DNA of 64,000 nt from CADEDH01 sp041394285. Its GTDB lineage: Bacteria > Actinomycetota > Acidimicrobiia > Acidimicrobiales > SZUA-35. The position numbers were made by a program, and so were the translations under genes. The stretch is from assembly GCA_041394285.1 (NCBI GenBank), contig JAWKIL010000021.1, positions 31,749-95,748 on the forward strand, read 5' to 3'. The notes beneath the pieces are model-generated. The model was not told where the DNA came from, searched no databases, and saw only the letters and a list, made by a program, of their open reading frames with translations. This document shows, one piece after another, positions 17,039 to 24,402 of this stretch; within the stretch, counting starts at the first letter, position 1; every line of letters starts with the position of its first letter.

Positions 17039-17338
17039 GTGACCACTGCCCGTGAGCCCATCGCCCAGTGGTTTGCGGGCCCAGGAGGGCTTTCACATTT
17101 CAGAGACGCGCGTCTCGTGCCGGGTGACCGGACGGCGACCATGGACCGCGGCATGATCGAGGCATTGGTCACGTATCAGCTTGCGTCGCCGGTGCTCCAG
17201 ATCGATACGTACGCTCCGGTGGGTTCCCCCGCCGGCAAGCTCGCAGGTCGGCGGGGGGTTCAGTCGCCCGGACTCCTCGTCGGCCTGCTCCCTCGCCCCG
17301 GGTCCGCCCCGCCCACCCCGCCCACCCCGATCCCGTGA
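17039..17338 (+). CDS. possible small protein upstream of and coupled to the gene at 17335
   Basis: An open frame of 99 codons starts at a GTG and ends in a TGA that overlaps the GTG of the next gene (GTGA), the spacing seen throughout this genome. The sequence VTTAREPIAQWFAGPGG and onward to RGMIEALVTYQLASPVLQID has normal amino-acid usage, but the last third is Pro/Gly-rich and there is no clear ribosome site. No family was recognised. Confidence 0.38.
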   Translation: MTTAREPIAQWFAGPGGLSHFRDARLVPGDRTATMDRGMIEALVTYQLASPVLQIDTYAPVGSPAGKLAGRRGVQSPGLLVGLLPRPGSAPPTPPTPIP

Positions 17339-18093
17339 CCAGCGGCCCCGGCGGTGAGCGCCTCCTCGTCGTGGTGGATCCGGCCGTGGTCGGCTCGCGG
17401 GGCCGGGCCCCGCTGGTGGTGGTCACCCAGACCGTGCGGGGCGGCCCCGGTGGGCGCACCCTCACCTTCCAGGCGGCGGTGATCCTACCGTTCGAGCTGC
17501 CGCTGGTGGTCGCCGAGCACGACATCGCCGGCCCAGAGCGGGGCTGGGAGCTGCGGGCCCCCGGCCTGTGGGCCGAGACGGTGTGCGAGGAGCCGGGGCG
17601 GCGCTGGACCTACGGGCTGGAGGCGTTCGCCCTGGCCCTGGACGACCCGGTCGAGCTCCTGGGGCGGGGGTTCGGGCACCGGGTACCGCTGGGCTGGGAG
17701 CTGGAGTTCGAGGCCCCCGACGATCCCCAGGCCGACTCCGCCGGGTCTGGCCCGGCGGTCGTGGGCCACACCGGCACCGGCCGGGGGGTGCTCCTGTTCG
17801 CCGACCGGGAACTGGAGATCGAGGGTCCGGCGCTGCGCCGGGCGTGGACGGTGACCGCCCCCTCCGCCTCCGACACCTCCGCCTCCGACACGTCCGCCTC
17901 CGACACCTCCGCCGTCGATCCCGAGCGCGCCCGGCCGGGGCCCGACGGTCTCGACGGGACCGGGGCCGAGGGCGTCACGGCGGGGGCCGACCGCGACGAT
18001 CCTCTGATGGCCGTGGCCCTCCCGTCACCGGCCGGCGTGTGGTGGGTGGGCCGCACCGCCACCGGTGTGCGCACCTGGCACGAGGCGACCTAG
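17335..18093 (+). CDS. hypothetical protein, beta-rich
   Basis: The 252-residue product starts at a GTG. Alternating hydrophobic strands (RLLVVVDPAVV, PLVVVTQTV, LTFQAAVILPFELPLVV, WTYGLEAFALALDDP, VPLGWELEFEAPDD) suggest a beta-barrel or beta-sandwich resembling AttH/DUF7064-7065-type domains found in Acidimicrobiia; that match is a guess from memory. Residues around 180-195 carry three in-frame copies of SASDT, from a 15-bp tandem repeat at about 17868-17915. No signal peptide is visible. It lies 62 bp upstream of an FAD oxidoreductase on the same strand, so the two may share a transcript. Confidence 0.7.
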   Translation: MTSGPGGERLLVVVDPAVVGSRGRAPLVVVTQTVRGGPGGRTLTFQAAVILPFELPLVVAEHDIAGPERGWELRAPGLWAETVCEEPGRRWTYGLEAFALALDDPVELLGRGFGHRVPLGWELEFEAPDDPQADSAGSGPAVVGHTGTGRGVLLFADRELEIEGPALRRAWTVTAPSASDTSASDTSASDTSAVDPERARPGPDGLDGTGAEGVTAGADRDDPLMAVALPSPAGVWWVGRTATGVRTWHEAT

Positions 18094-18155
18094 CCGCCAC
18101 CAGCGGAAACGGCCGGCTGGATACCGGTGAGGTGCCTGTGGCTAGAGTGAGGCCC

Positions 18156-19301
18156 GTGACAACGGTTGACGTGGCAGTCATCGGCCGAGGGCTGATCGGT
18201 TCCGCCGCCGCCCGGCATCTGGCCGAGGCGGGCGTGTCGACCGCGCTCATCGGTCCGGCCGAGCCAGCCGACCGCACCGCCAGCCCCGGCCCGTTCTCCA
18301 GCCACGGCGACGAGGGCCGCATCACCCGGGTGACGGCCCGGGACCGGGTGTGGGCCACGCTGGCCGCCCGGTCGATCACCCGCTACCCCGACATCGCACG
18401 CCGGTCCGAGATCCCGTTCCACGTGCCCCGGGGCCTGGCCGTGGTGGCCGCCGACCTCGACGACTGGATCGACAACGGCCTCATCACCGGGTCCAACGTC
18501 CGCAAGGTAGACGCCGGCTGGCTCCGCTCCACCACCGGGATCCACGTGGGCGACGGCCGCCCGGTGGCGTGGGAGGGGAGCCCCGCCGGCTACATCCAGC
18601 CCCGCCGGTTGGTGGAGGCCCAGACGAAGCTGGCCGCTGCCGCCGGAGCCACCGTGGTGACCGAGGCGGTGGCGTCGGCCGAGCCGATCGCCGGAGGCTA
18701 CGAGGTGTCGGGCCCCTGGGGGTCGATCCGGGCCGACCGGATGCTCGTGGCCACGGGTGCCTTCGGCCGCCACCTGCTCGACGCCGAGCTCCGCCTCGAC
18801 CGCATGCCCCGTACCGTGGTCATGGCCGAGATGGCCGACCCGGGCAACATCCCGAGCCTGATCCTGGACCAGCCGCCCGACGACCGGCTCCGGTCGATCT
18901 ACTGGGTACCGCCGGTGCGCTACCCCGACGGCCGCCTGTGTCTCAAGATCGGCGGGGCCCTCGCCTCCGACCCCACGGTGGCCACCGACGAGGAGCTGGT
19001 CGAGTGGTTCCACGGCAGCGGCGATCCGGTCGAGGCCGAGGCCCTCACCGAGACCGTGCGGGCGCTCCTGCCCGGCGTCGCCATCACCTCGGTCACCACC
19101 TCGCCGTGCGTGGTCACCTACACCCCCACCGGCCACCCCTACGTGGGTTGGCTCGACGACGGCCTGGCCGTGGCCATCGGGGGCAACGGCGAGGCGGCCA
19201 AGTCGTGCGACGAGATCGGCCGCCTGGCCGCCAGCCTGTTCGGTCCCGAAGGCTGGACCGACTCCCTCAGCGCTGAGACGTTCACGCCGCAGCTGGTCTG
19301 A
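18156..19301 (+). CDS. FAD-dependent oxidoreductase, monomeric sarcosine oxidase-like
   Basis: The GTG at 18156 gives 381 residues starting VTTVDVAVIGRGLIGSAAAR, a Rossmann FAD loop; a GTG at 18138 is an alternative. The motif FSSHGDEGRITRV corresponds to the SSHG-x-RI segment of monomeric sarcosine oxidase/N-methyltryptophan oxidase, and Cys318 in SPCVVTYTPTGHP sits where that family attaches FAD covalently (Cys315). The C-terminal GGNGEAAKSCDEIG fits the substrate/flavin closing loop. An amine or amino-acid oxidase acting on a secondary amine is likely; the substrate is not readable. The open frame upstream to 17568 overlaps the previous gene and is not coding. Confidence 0.85.
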   Translation: MTTVDVAVIGRGLIGSAAARHLAEAGVSTALIGPAEPADRTASPGPFSSHGDEGRITRVTARDRVWATLAARSITRYPDIARRSEIPFHVPRGLAVVAADLDDWIDNGLITGSNVRKVDAGWLRSTTGIHVGDGRPVAWEGSPAGYIQPRRLVEAQTKLAAAAGATVVTEAVASAEPIAGGYEVSGPWGSIRADRMLVATGAFGRHLLDAELRLDRMPRTVVMAEMADPGNIPSLILDQPPDDRLRSIYWVPPVRYPDGRLCLKIGGALASDPTVATDEELVEWFHGSGDPVEAEALTETVRALLPGVAITSVTTSPCVVTYTPTGHPYVGWLDDGLAVAIGGNGEAAKSCDEIGRLAASLFGPEGWTDSLSAETFTPQLV

Positions 19302-19380
19302 TCCGCCTGGGGGCGTGTCGCCACCTGGGTAGATGGGCCCAACGGCTCAGGTCGGCCGGCGGAAGGCCGACCGGTGGCTC

Positions 19381-20235
19381 ATGCCGACCCGCCCGCCCAA
19401 CCGGCGTCACCGCATCCCGGCGCCACCGAGCTTCCTCGGAGCCGCCGCCCTGGCCCTGGCCGTCCTGCTCGGGCCGGTCGCCGCCGCCGGTGCCGCCGAC
19501 TCCCCACCTCCGCCGGCCGCCGCCGGCACAGGCCCTGCCGCCGGCTCAGGCCCCGGCGCCGGAGCGGTGGTCGCCGCCGTCACCGGGCCGGTCACCTCGG
19601 CCAACGCCCGCTACGTGGCCGACGCCTACCAGACCCTCCTGGGCCGTCCGGCCGACGACGCCGGCCTCGACTACCAGCTGGCCCGCCTGGCCGCCGGCGG
19701 CGACCGGAGCCGGGAGGCCATGGCCTGGTCGCTGGCCTTCAGCGTGGAGGGATCCGGCCTCGAGGTCGACCGGGCCTACACCGACCTGCTGGGCCGGGCC
19801 CCCGACAGCGCCGGTGCCACCTACTGGACCGCCCACCTCCAGGGTCATGGCGTGGTCGATCTGCGGGTGCTCCTGCTGGCCAGCGACGAGCTGCGCCTCC
19901 GCTCCGGCGGCGGCACCGACAGCGGCTGGGTCGGCGCCCTCTACAGCGCGGTGCTGGGCCGGGGCCCCGACAGCGCCGGCGAGCAGTACTGGCTGGGGCG
20001 GCTGCAGGCCGGCGTCCCCCGGGCTCTGGTGGCGGCGAGCATCTACCAGAGCGACGAGGCGCTGGGCCGCCGGGTCCAGGCCCTGTACAGCGAGATCCTG
20101 AGCCGGGCCGCCTCCGGCGCCGAGCAGACCGCCGGGGTGGCCGTCATCCGGGCCACCGACGAGCGGAACCTGCGGGCCCACCTGATCGCCTCCGACGAGG
20201 CCTTCGAGCCCTATCTCTCGGGGGTGTTGCCGTGA
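19381..20235 (+). CDS. secreted DUF4214-domain protein
   Basis: From the ATG at 19381 the product has 284 residues with a clear signal peptide (basic start, then FLGAAALALAVLLGPVAAAG). An ATG at 19333 would add 16 residues and spoil the signal peptide's compactness. After a Pro/Ala linker come DUF4214-type repeats: YQTLLGRPADDAGLDYQLAR, YTDLLGRAPDSAGATYWTA and YSAVLGRGPDSAGEQYWLGR. These helical repeats occur in secreted surface or matrix proteins. It heads the operon with MauE-, MauD- and Cys-rich proteins: its stop overlaps the GTG at 20232. It may be a co-secreted partner. Confidence 0.88.
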   Translation: MPTRPPNRRHRIPAPPSFLGAAALALAVLLGPVAAAGAADSPPPPAAAGTGPAAGSGPGAGAVVAAVTGPVTSANARYVADAYQTLLGRPADDAGLDYQLARLAAGGDRSREAMAWSLAFSVEGSGLEVDRAYTDLLGRAPDSAGATYWTAHLQGHGVVDLRVLLLASDELRLRSGGGTDSGWVGALYSAVLGRGPDSAGEQYWLGRLQAGVPRALVAASIYQSDEALGRRVQALYSEILSRAASGAEQTAGVAVIRATDERNLRAHLIASDEAFEPYLSGVLP

Positions 20236-20849
20236 ACCTCGCGCTCCTCGTGGTGCTCGTGGCGGCAGCGGCGTCGAAGCTGGTCCGCCCGGCCGCCGCA
20301 GCCGACCACATGGCCGACCTGGGCCTGCGCCGTCCCCGGCTCCTGGCCCGGGCGGTGCCGGTGGCCGAGTTGGCTGTCGGCCTGGTCCTGGTGGCCGCTC
20401 CGGGCCCGGGCGCGGCCGCCGCCCTGGGGCTGCTGGCCGCCTTCACCGTCGTGCTGGTGCGCACCGTGCGCTCGGGCCGGCAGGTGTCGTGCGGCTGCCT
20501 GGGAGCCTTCGACCGGGGCCGCCCCGTGTCGTGGCGCACCGTGGCCCGCAACCTGGTCCTGATGGCGATGGCGGCGGCCGCCGTCGTCGTACCCGGCCTG
20601 CGCTGGGCGGTGATCGACCCCGACGCCGTGGCCGTCGCCACCCTGGTGGCCGGCCCGGCCGCCGTCGTCGCTCTCGTGGGGGCTCAGCTCGTCACCCTCC
20701 ACCATCGCCTGGGCCGCCTGTGGTCGGTCCGCCTCGCCGGTGACGCCGCCGCCCCCTCGGCCCGGCTGCCCCGCCGCAGCGGTCACCCCGCCGCCTCCCT
20801 CGCCAACCCGCTGCCTTCGGGCGGCTCGACCGGAAGGAACCTGCCGTGA
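20232..20849 (+). CDS. MauE/DoxX-like membrane thiol-redox protein
   Basis: The GTG at 20232 overlaps the preceding TGA, and the product has 205 residues with four to five membrane helices. The start VNLALLVVLVAAAASKLVRP, the LARAVPVAELAVGLVLV helix and the pair SCGCLGAF after a basic loop match the MauE family, which helps mature the disulfide-rich small subunit of methylamine dehydrogenase and related exported proteins. The next gene encodes a MauD-like thioredoxin, the usual partner, and the one after that a 12-Cys exported protein, the likely client. The basic tail from about residue 160 is dispensable-looking. Topology and redox role are inferred from the family. Confidence 0.85.
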   Translation: MNLALLVVLVAAAASKLVRPAAAADHMADLGLRRPRLLARAVPVAELAVGLVLVAAPGPGAAAALGLLAAFTVVLVRTVRSGRQVSCGCLGAFDRGRPVSWRTVARNLVLMAMAAAAVVVPGLRWAVIDPDAVAVATLVAGPAAVVALVGAQLVTLHHRLGRLWSVRLAGDAAAPSARLPRRSGHPAASLANPLPSGGSTGRNLP

Positions 20850-21406
20850 CCGGACCCGTGTGGATCGTGTCGTACGCCCTGCTGTGGGCGGCGGTGGCCG
20901 TGCTCGGCTTCGCCGTGGTGGCCCTGCTGCGCCAGATCGGGGTGTTGCACACCCGGATCGCCCCCATGGGCATCCACTTCGCCGGCGAGGGTCCGGCCCT
21001 CGACGAGGCCGCCCCCGAACTGCCCGGGGTCAGCTACGGCCGCTCGCCGTGGACACTGGTGGCCTTCACCTCGCCCACCTGTGAGATCTGCGCCCAGCTG
21101 AAACCGGCGCTGGCCCGCCTGGCCGACGCCTACCGGGAGATCGACCTGCGCCTGGTCGACCACGCCACCGACGGCGCCACCTTCGCCCGGTTCCGGGTGC
21201 GGTCCACCCCCTATCTGGTGGCCGTCGACTCGAGCGGCATGGTCCGCAGCCGGGGGGTGGCCAACACGCTCGATCAGGTGGAGGAGATGCTGGCCGAGGT
21301 GCTGGCCACCCCGGCCGACGCCTTCGGCGCCCCCGTCACCGACCTCCGCACGACCGACGGGCCGGACCGCTCCGGCGCCGCCGCCCTGGAAGGCCGGCCG
21401 TCGTGA
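20846..21406 (+). CDS. MauD-like membrane-anchored thioredoxin
   Basis: The 186-residue product starts at a GTG overlapping the previous stop, with GGAAGGA seven bases upstream. An N-terminal anchor helix (VSYALLWAAVAVLGFAVVALL) is followed by a thioredoxin fold with active-site CEIC in TSPTCEICAQLKP and a cis-Pro segment RSTPYLVAVD. MauD proteins of this layout deliver or isomerise disulfides in exported clients. The GTG of the next gene overlaps its stop, so client and chaperone-type proteins are made together. Confidence 0.88.
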   Translation: MTGPVWIVSYALLWAAVAVLGFAVVALLRQIGVLHTRIAPMGIHFAGEGPALDEAAPELPGVSYGRSPWTLVAFTSPTCEICAQLKPALARLADAYREIDLRLVDHATDGATFARFRVRSTPYLVAVDSSGMVRSRGVANTLDQVEEMLAEVLATPADAFGAPVTDLRTTDGPDRSGAAALEGRPS

Positions 21407-22833
21407 CCGGCCGCCCCTCGCCCCAGGACCACCACCTCGACGCCGCCGTCGAGCGCCTCGGCCGCTGGACGGCGGCCCGCACCACCCGCCGCGGGTTCCT
21501 CCACCGCCTGGGCCAGCTGGCCGTGGTGGTGGCGGCCGGCCCCACCATCGCCGGGCTGATCATGCGCCGGGCCGAGGCCCGGGTGTGCGGCCAGAGCGGC
21601 GTGAGCCCCAAGTGCGACACGTTCGACTGTGTGGGCGCCGGTAGCGCGTGGGGCTGGTGCTGGTACGCCAGCGACGGCTGCTGCGCCAACGGCGGGCTGA
21701 AGAAGATCTGCGACTGCTGCACAGTCAACTGGCCCAACGTGCACGGCTACTGCCCGGCCGGATCCAACGTGCGCTGCATCGTCGAGAGCTGCGGGGCCGA
21801 TCCCCGGGTCCAGACCGTCGCCCTGGCCGCCGTGGCCTGGGACGCCGCCACCGGGTACAGCCACGCCGCCATCCGGGTCGGCCAGGTGATCGCCACCCGG
21901 GCCGTGGTGGCACCGGCCGACAACCGCTGGCTCCAGATCGTGGCCGCTCCGCTGGCCGGCGCCCTCGGCGTGCCGCTGCTGGCCGTTCCCGGCACGGGGC
22001 CGTCGGCCGCCGACCTGGACCTGCTGCGCTCGCTCGGCGTGTCCGAGGTGGTGGCGGTGGGCCCGGTGACAGGCTCGGGCGCCTTCGCCGCCGCTGGCAT
22101 GCCGCTGTCGTCGATCACCACCAGCACCGATCCGGCCACCGCCAGCCAGGCGGTGGCGGCCACGATCGCCGCCGTCAACGACATCAACCGCACGGTGACG
22201 GTGGAGACCACCGGCCTCTCGGCCGAGGCGGCCCCGCTGGCCGCCGTGTTCGCCGCTCTCGGTGGGTTCCCCCTGCTGGTGGGGGCGGCTTCGGCGGCCG
22301 CCGTCGGCCTGCCCACGGTGGCGATCGGGCCCGAGGTGCCGACGGCCTGGCCGGTCGACCAACGGACCTCGGCCGGCTCGGTGCCCGAGCTGTCGATCGA
22401 GATCGCCGACTGGGCCACCGCGCTGCCCACCGTGGCCCCGGGGCGGGTGGCCATCGCCCCCGCCGGCTCGTCCGACGTGATCGGCCTGGTGAACCTGGCG
22501 GCCCCGCTGGTGCTGCACCCGGCCGGCAGGCTCGGGCCGGTGGCCGACTGGCTGAACCGCTACGCCCGCCGCTACGGCCAGCTGCGCCAGCTCTACCACA
22601 CCACCGGCCCCGGCCAGCTGGCCGTCGACCAGCACTGGTGGTTGCAGGGCACGGTCAACGGGTTCCAGGTGGACCAGCTCCAGGGTGTGTCGGGCCAGGG
22701 GCTGCCCGTGATCAGCCAGCCCATGGCCGAGCGGCCGATCGGTTTGGCCCGGGTGGGTGCCGGCTCGCCCGCCTACGGGGCCGACGGCCCGCCCGCCTAC
22801 TGGACCGGCCAGGGCCAGACGTTCCGGCGTTGA
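21403..22833 (+). CDS. Tat-exported 12-Cys MauA-like domain fused to a cell-wall-binding-repeat-like domain
   Basis: This 476-residue protein starts at an overlapping GTG. Residues 27-55 form a Tat signal (TTRRGFLHRLGQLAVVVAAG, twin Arg 29-30). Residues 62-130 hold exactly 12 Cys (62, 71, 76, 86, 93, 94, 103, 105, 106, 117, 125, 130), with blocks WGWCWYASDGCC, KKICDCC and GYCPAG that resemble the methylamine dehydrogenase small subunit, which also has six disulfides. The Trp residues that form its TTQ cofactor are not at the matching places (CPAGSNVRCIVESC has no Trp), so it is probably not a quinone enzyme. From about 150 on, repeated APLAGALGVPLLAV / VVAVGPVTGSG patterns resemble CWB2 cell-wall-binding repeats. 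The MauE/MauD genes upstream are its likely maturation partners. Confidence 0.82.
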   Translation: MTGRPSPQDHHLDAAVERLGRWTAARTTRRGFLHRLGQLAVVVAAGPTIAGLIMRRAEARVCGQSGVSPKCDTFDCVGAGSAWGWCWYASDGCCANGGLKKICDCCTVNWPNVHGYCPAGSNVRCIVESCGADPRVQTVALAAVAWDAATGYSHAAIRVGQVIATRAVVAPADNRWLQIVAAPLAGALGVPLLAVPGTGPSAADLDLLRSLGVSEVVAVGPVTGSGAFAAAGMPLSSITTSTDPATASQAVAATIAAVNDINRTVTVETTGLSAEAAPLAAVFAALGGFPLLVGAASAAAVGLPTVAIGPEVPTAWPVDQRTSAGSVPELSIEIADWATALPTVAPGRVAIAPAGSSDVIGLVNLAAPLVLHPAGRLGPVADWLNRYARRYGQLRQLYHTTGPGQLAVDQHWWLQGTVNGFQVDQLQGVSGQGLPVISQPMAERPIGLARVGAGSPAYGADGPPAYWTGQGQTFRR

Positions 22834-22860
22834 CCCCGGCCTCCCTGCGGACTGACGACG

Positions 22861-22932
22861 ATGGAACCCGATCTGATCCTGCTCCTCGGTGTGGCCAGCC
22901 TGGCGGCCGTCCACACCATGTGGTCCCCCTGA
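22861..22932 (+). CDS. 23-codon segment ending in in-frame TGA: apparent first helix of the next gene
   Basis: ATG at 22861 opens a hydrophobic segment (LILLLGVASLAAVHTMWSP) that ends at TGA 22930-22932. The next gene continues in exactly the same frame (GLSVAETLLPS). CcdA/MauF-like membrane proteins have SPCG at this point, so the TGA replaces the expected Cys codon. Counting this segment, the gap to the upstream gene falls from 108 to 27 bases. It could be a selenocysteine codon, a nonsense mutation, a base error, or a tiny leader gene. Confidence 0.55.
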   Translation: MEPDLILLLGVASLAAVHTMWSP

Positions 22933-22941
22933 GGCCTGTCG

Positions 22942-24354
22942 GTGGCTGAGACGCTGCTGCCCTCCGTGCGGGGGCGATCCAAGCTGACGGTGGGGGCCCT
23001 GGCCCTCGCCGCTTCCACCGGCACCGGGGCCCTCACCGGGTTCGCGGCCGCCCTGGCCGCCGTCCCCCTGCGTTGGCTGGCGATCTGGTGGCCCCTGCCG
23101 TCACGGGTGACGGGCTGGGACACCAGATCGGTGGTGGTCACCCTCGTCCTGGCCGGCGTGGCGCTCGACGCCGTCGCCCTGGCCCGCCGGGGCCAGGCCC
23201 GTCCCCCCGCCTACGGTCGCCAGGTGCCCCGCGAGTGGGGTCGCTGGCTGGCCCCCGAGGTGGTAGCGGTGCTGTACGGCGCCCGGCTCGGGATCGGGCC
23301 GTCGACCGTGCTCTCCACGTGGACGTGGTGGTCGGTGACCGTGGCCGGCGCCCTGCTCGGCCCGGGGCCGGCGGCGCTGGCCGGCGCCCTGTTCGGAGCG
23401 GTCCGGATCCTGGTGACGATCGCCGTGTCGGCCCGGTTGAGCCGGCGCCGCCGCGGGATCGGGACGGGCCGGATCGCCCGGCCCCGTACCGGGTGGGCCG
23501 CCGTCGACGGGCTCGTGCTGGCCGCCGTGGCCGCCCTGGCCCTCAGCGCCTGTGCCTCGGCCCCCCGCCCCGTCATCGTCGCCCCCGACCGACCTCCCGC
23601 CCCCAACCCCGATCTCATGTCCCAGGGCGTCACCGGTGACGACCCCCGGCATCAGTTGCCCGCCACCGTCGATCTGATGTCCCAGGGCGTCACCGGTGAC
23701 GGCCCCGGGCAACAGATTTCGACCGGCCCAATCACCCCCGCCACGCCCGCCACCCCCGTCACCCGACCCGCCACCGTGGAGGACTTCGTGCCGACATCCC
23801 AGCCGACCATCGATCCCGCCACCGCCGCCCGGGAGGCGTCGGCCCGCCCGGCGCCGGCGGCCACTCCCGACGCCCTGCGGGCGGCCCTCGTCCGCTCGCT
23901 CACCGGCTTCGAGCCGGTGGACGAGCCGGCCGCCGACCGTTTCCTCGGCATCGACGCCGCGGCCGCCGTGCAGCCCGACCCACCGGCCGAGACCGCCCTG
24001 CTCCAGACCCGGGGCTTCCAGGGCGGCTGGACCCGGGCCTTCCGCAGCGACGCCAACGACGTGGTGGTGGCGTCGGTCTACCAGTTCGCCGACGCCGGCC
24101 AGGCCGAGTTCTACCTGGAGGACGGGCTCATCCTGATCGGGGGCTACGGCGGCCGCTTCTTCGACCTGCCCGCCCTGCCCGGCGTGCGGGGCTTCCACCA
24201 GGAGATCACCGACGGCGACGAGACCCTGGTGACCCTGGGCGGCGCCTGGCACGAGGGTCCCCGCTGGTACCTCGTCTACCTCGTGGGCGAGCCGGCCACC
24301 GTCACCCCCGACGCCCTCGTCGGTGTCCTGCAGGCCCAGCACGCCGTCGCCTGA
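22942..24354 (+). CDS. CcdA/MauF-like membrane protein with C-terminal extracytoplasmic domain (probably begins at 22861)
   Basis: Taken from the GTG at 22942 the product has 470 residues; GAGG eight bases upstream (inside the TGA context) could support re-initiation. The membrane part has about five helices, including YGARLGIGPSTVLSTWTWW, and lacks the first helix and SPC motif unless the upstream segment is included. A last helix ends in ALSACAS, then a Pro-rich linker carries two copies of DLMSQGVTGD, and residues 290-470 form a soluble domain (RAFRSDANDVVVASVYQFAD, WYLVYLVGEP) of unknown type. As the last gene of the Mau-like operon it would supply electrons across the membrane, but the only candidate redox residue is the one replaced by TGA. 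Confidence 0.75.
   Translation: MAETLLPSVRGRSKLTVGALALAASTGTGALTGFAAALAAVPLRWLAIWWPLPSRVTGWDTRSVVVTLVLAGVALDAVALARRGQARPPAYGRQVPREWGRWLAPEVVAVLYGARLGIGPSTVLSTWTWWSVTVAGALLGPGPAALAGALFGAVRILVTIAVSARLSRRRRGIGTGRIARPRTGWAAVDGLVLAAVAALALSACASAPRPVIVAPDRPPAPNPDLMSQGVTGDDPRHQLPATVDLMSQGVTGDGPGQQISTGPITPATPATPVTRPATVEDFVPTSQPTIDPATAAREASARPAPAATPDALRAALVRSLTGFEPVDEPAADRFLGIDAAAAVQPDPPAETALLQTRGFQGGWTRAFRSDANDVVVASVYQFADAGQAEFYLEDGLILIGGYGGRFFDLPALPGVRGFHQEITDGDETLVTLGGAWHEGPRWYLVYLVGEPATVTPDALVGVLQAQHAVA
23081..23130. repeat. 50-bp palindromic element, copy 1 (inside the CcdA/MauF-like gene)
   Basis: CGATCTGGTG at the left end and CACCAGATCG at the right end are perfect complements, as are CGTCAC and GTGACG flanking a two-base centre; the segments between are less well matched. 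It is translated in frame as part of the membrane region. Confidence 0.75.
23610..23721. repeat. two further copies of the palindromic element (23610-23659 and 23670-23721)
   Basis: Both share the arm GATCT-ATGTCCCAGGGCGTCAC followed by GTGACG; the second also ends CAACAGAT, complementing its ATCTG start. They are 10 bp apart, in the same orientation, and encode the repeated DLMSQGVTGD in the linker after the last membrane helix. The copy at 23081 is the same palindrome placed 480 bp upstream. Confidence 0.7.
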
Positions 24355-24356
24355 CA

Positions 24357-24384
24357 CCGTCCGTCGCACGGTTAGCGCGGACGG
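24357..24384. terminator. hairpin between convergent genes
   Basis: CCGTCCG (24357-24363) and CGGACGG (24378-24384) form a 7-bp stem in the 48-bp gap between the convergent CcdA/MauF-like and RimK genes. No T-run. Confidence 0.45.
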
Positions 24385-24402
24385 GACCGTGGTGGGGGCG
24401 GC

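Noticed and set aside
17568..18155. Upstream extension of the FAD oxidoreductase frame
   Set aside because: It overlaps the hypothetical gene at 17335 in another frame and has shadow composition; the FAD motif starts right after GTG 18156.
22942..24354. Reading the CcdA/MauF-like protein as a lipoprotein because of ALSACAS
   Set aside because: The lipobox-like sequence is far inside the protein after several membrane helices, so signal peptidase II processing is not expected.
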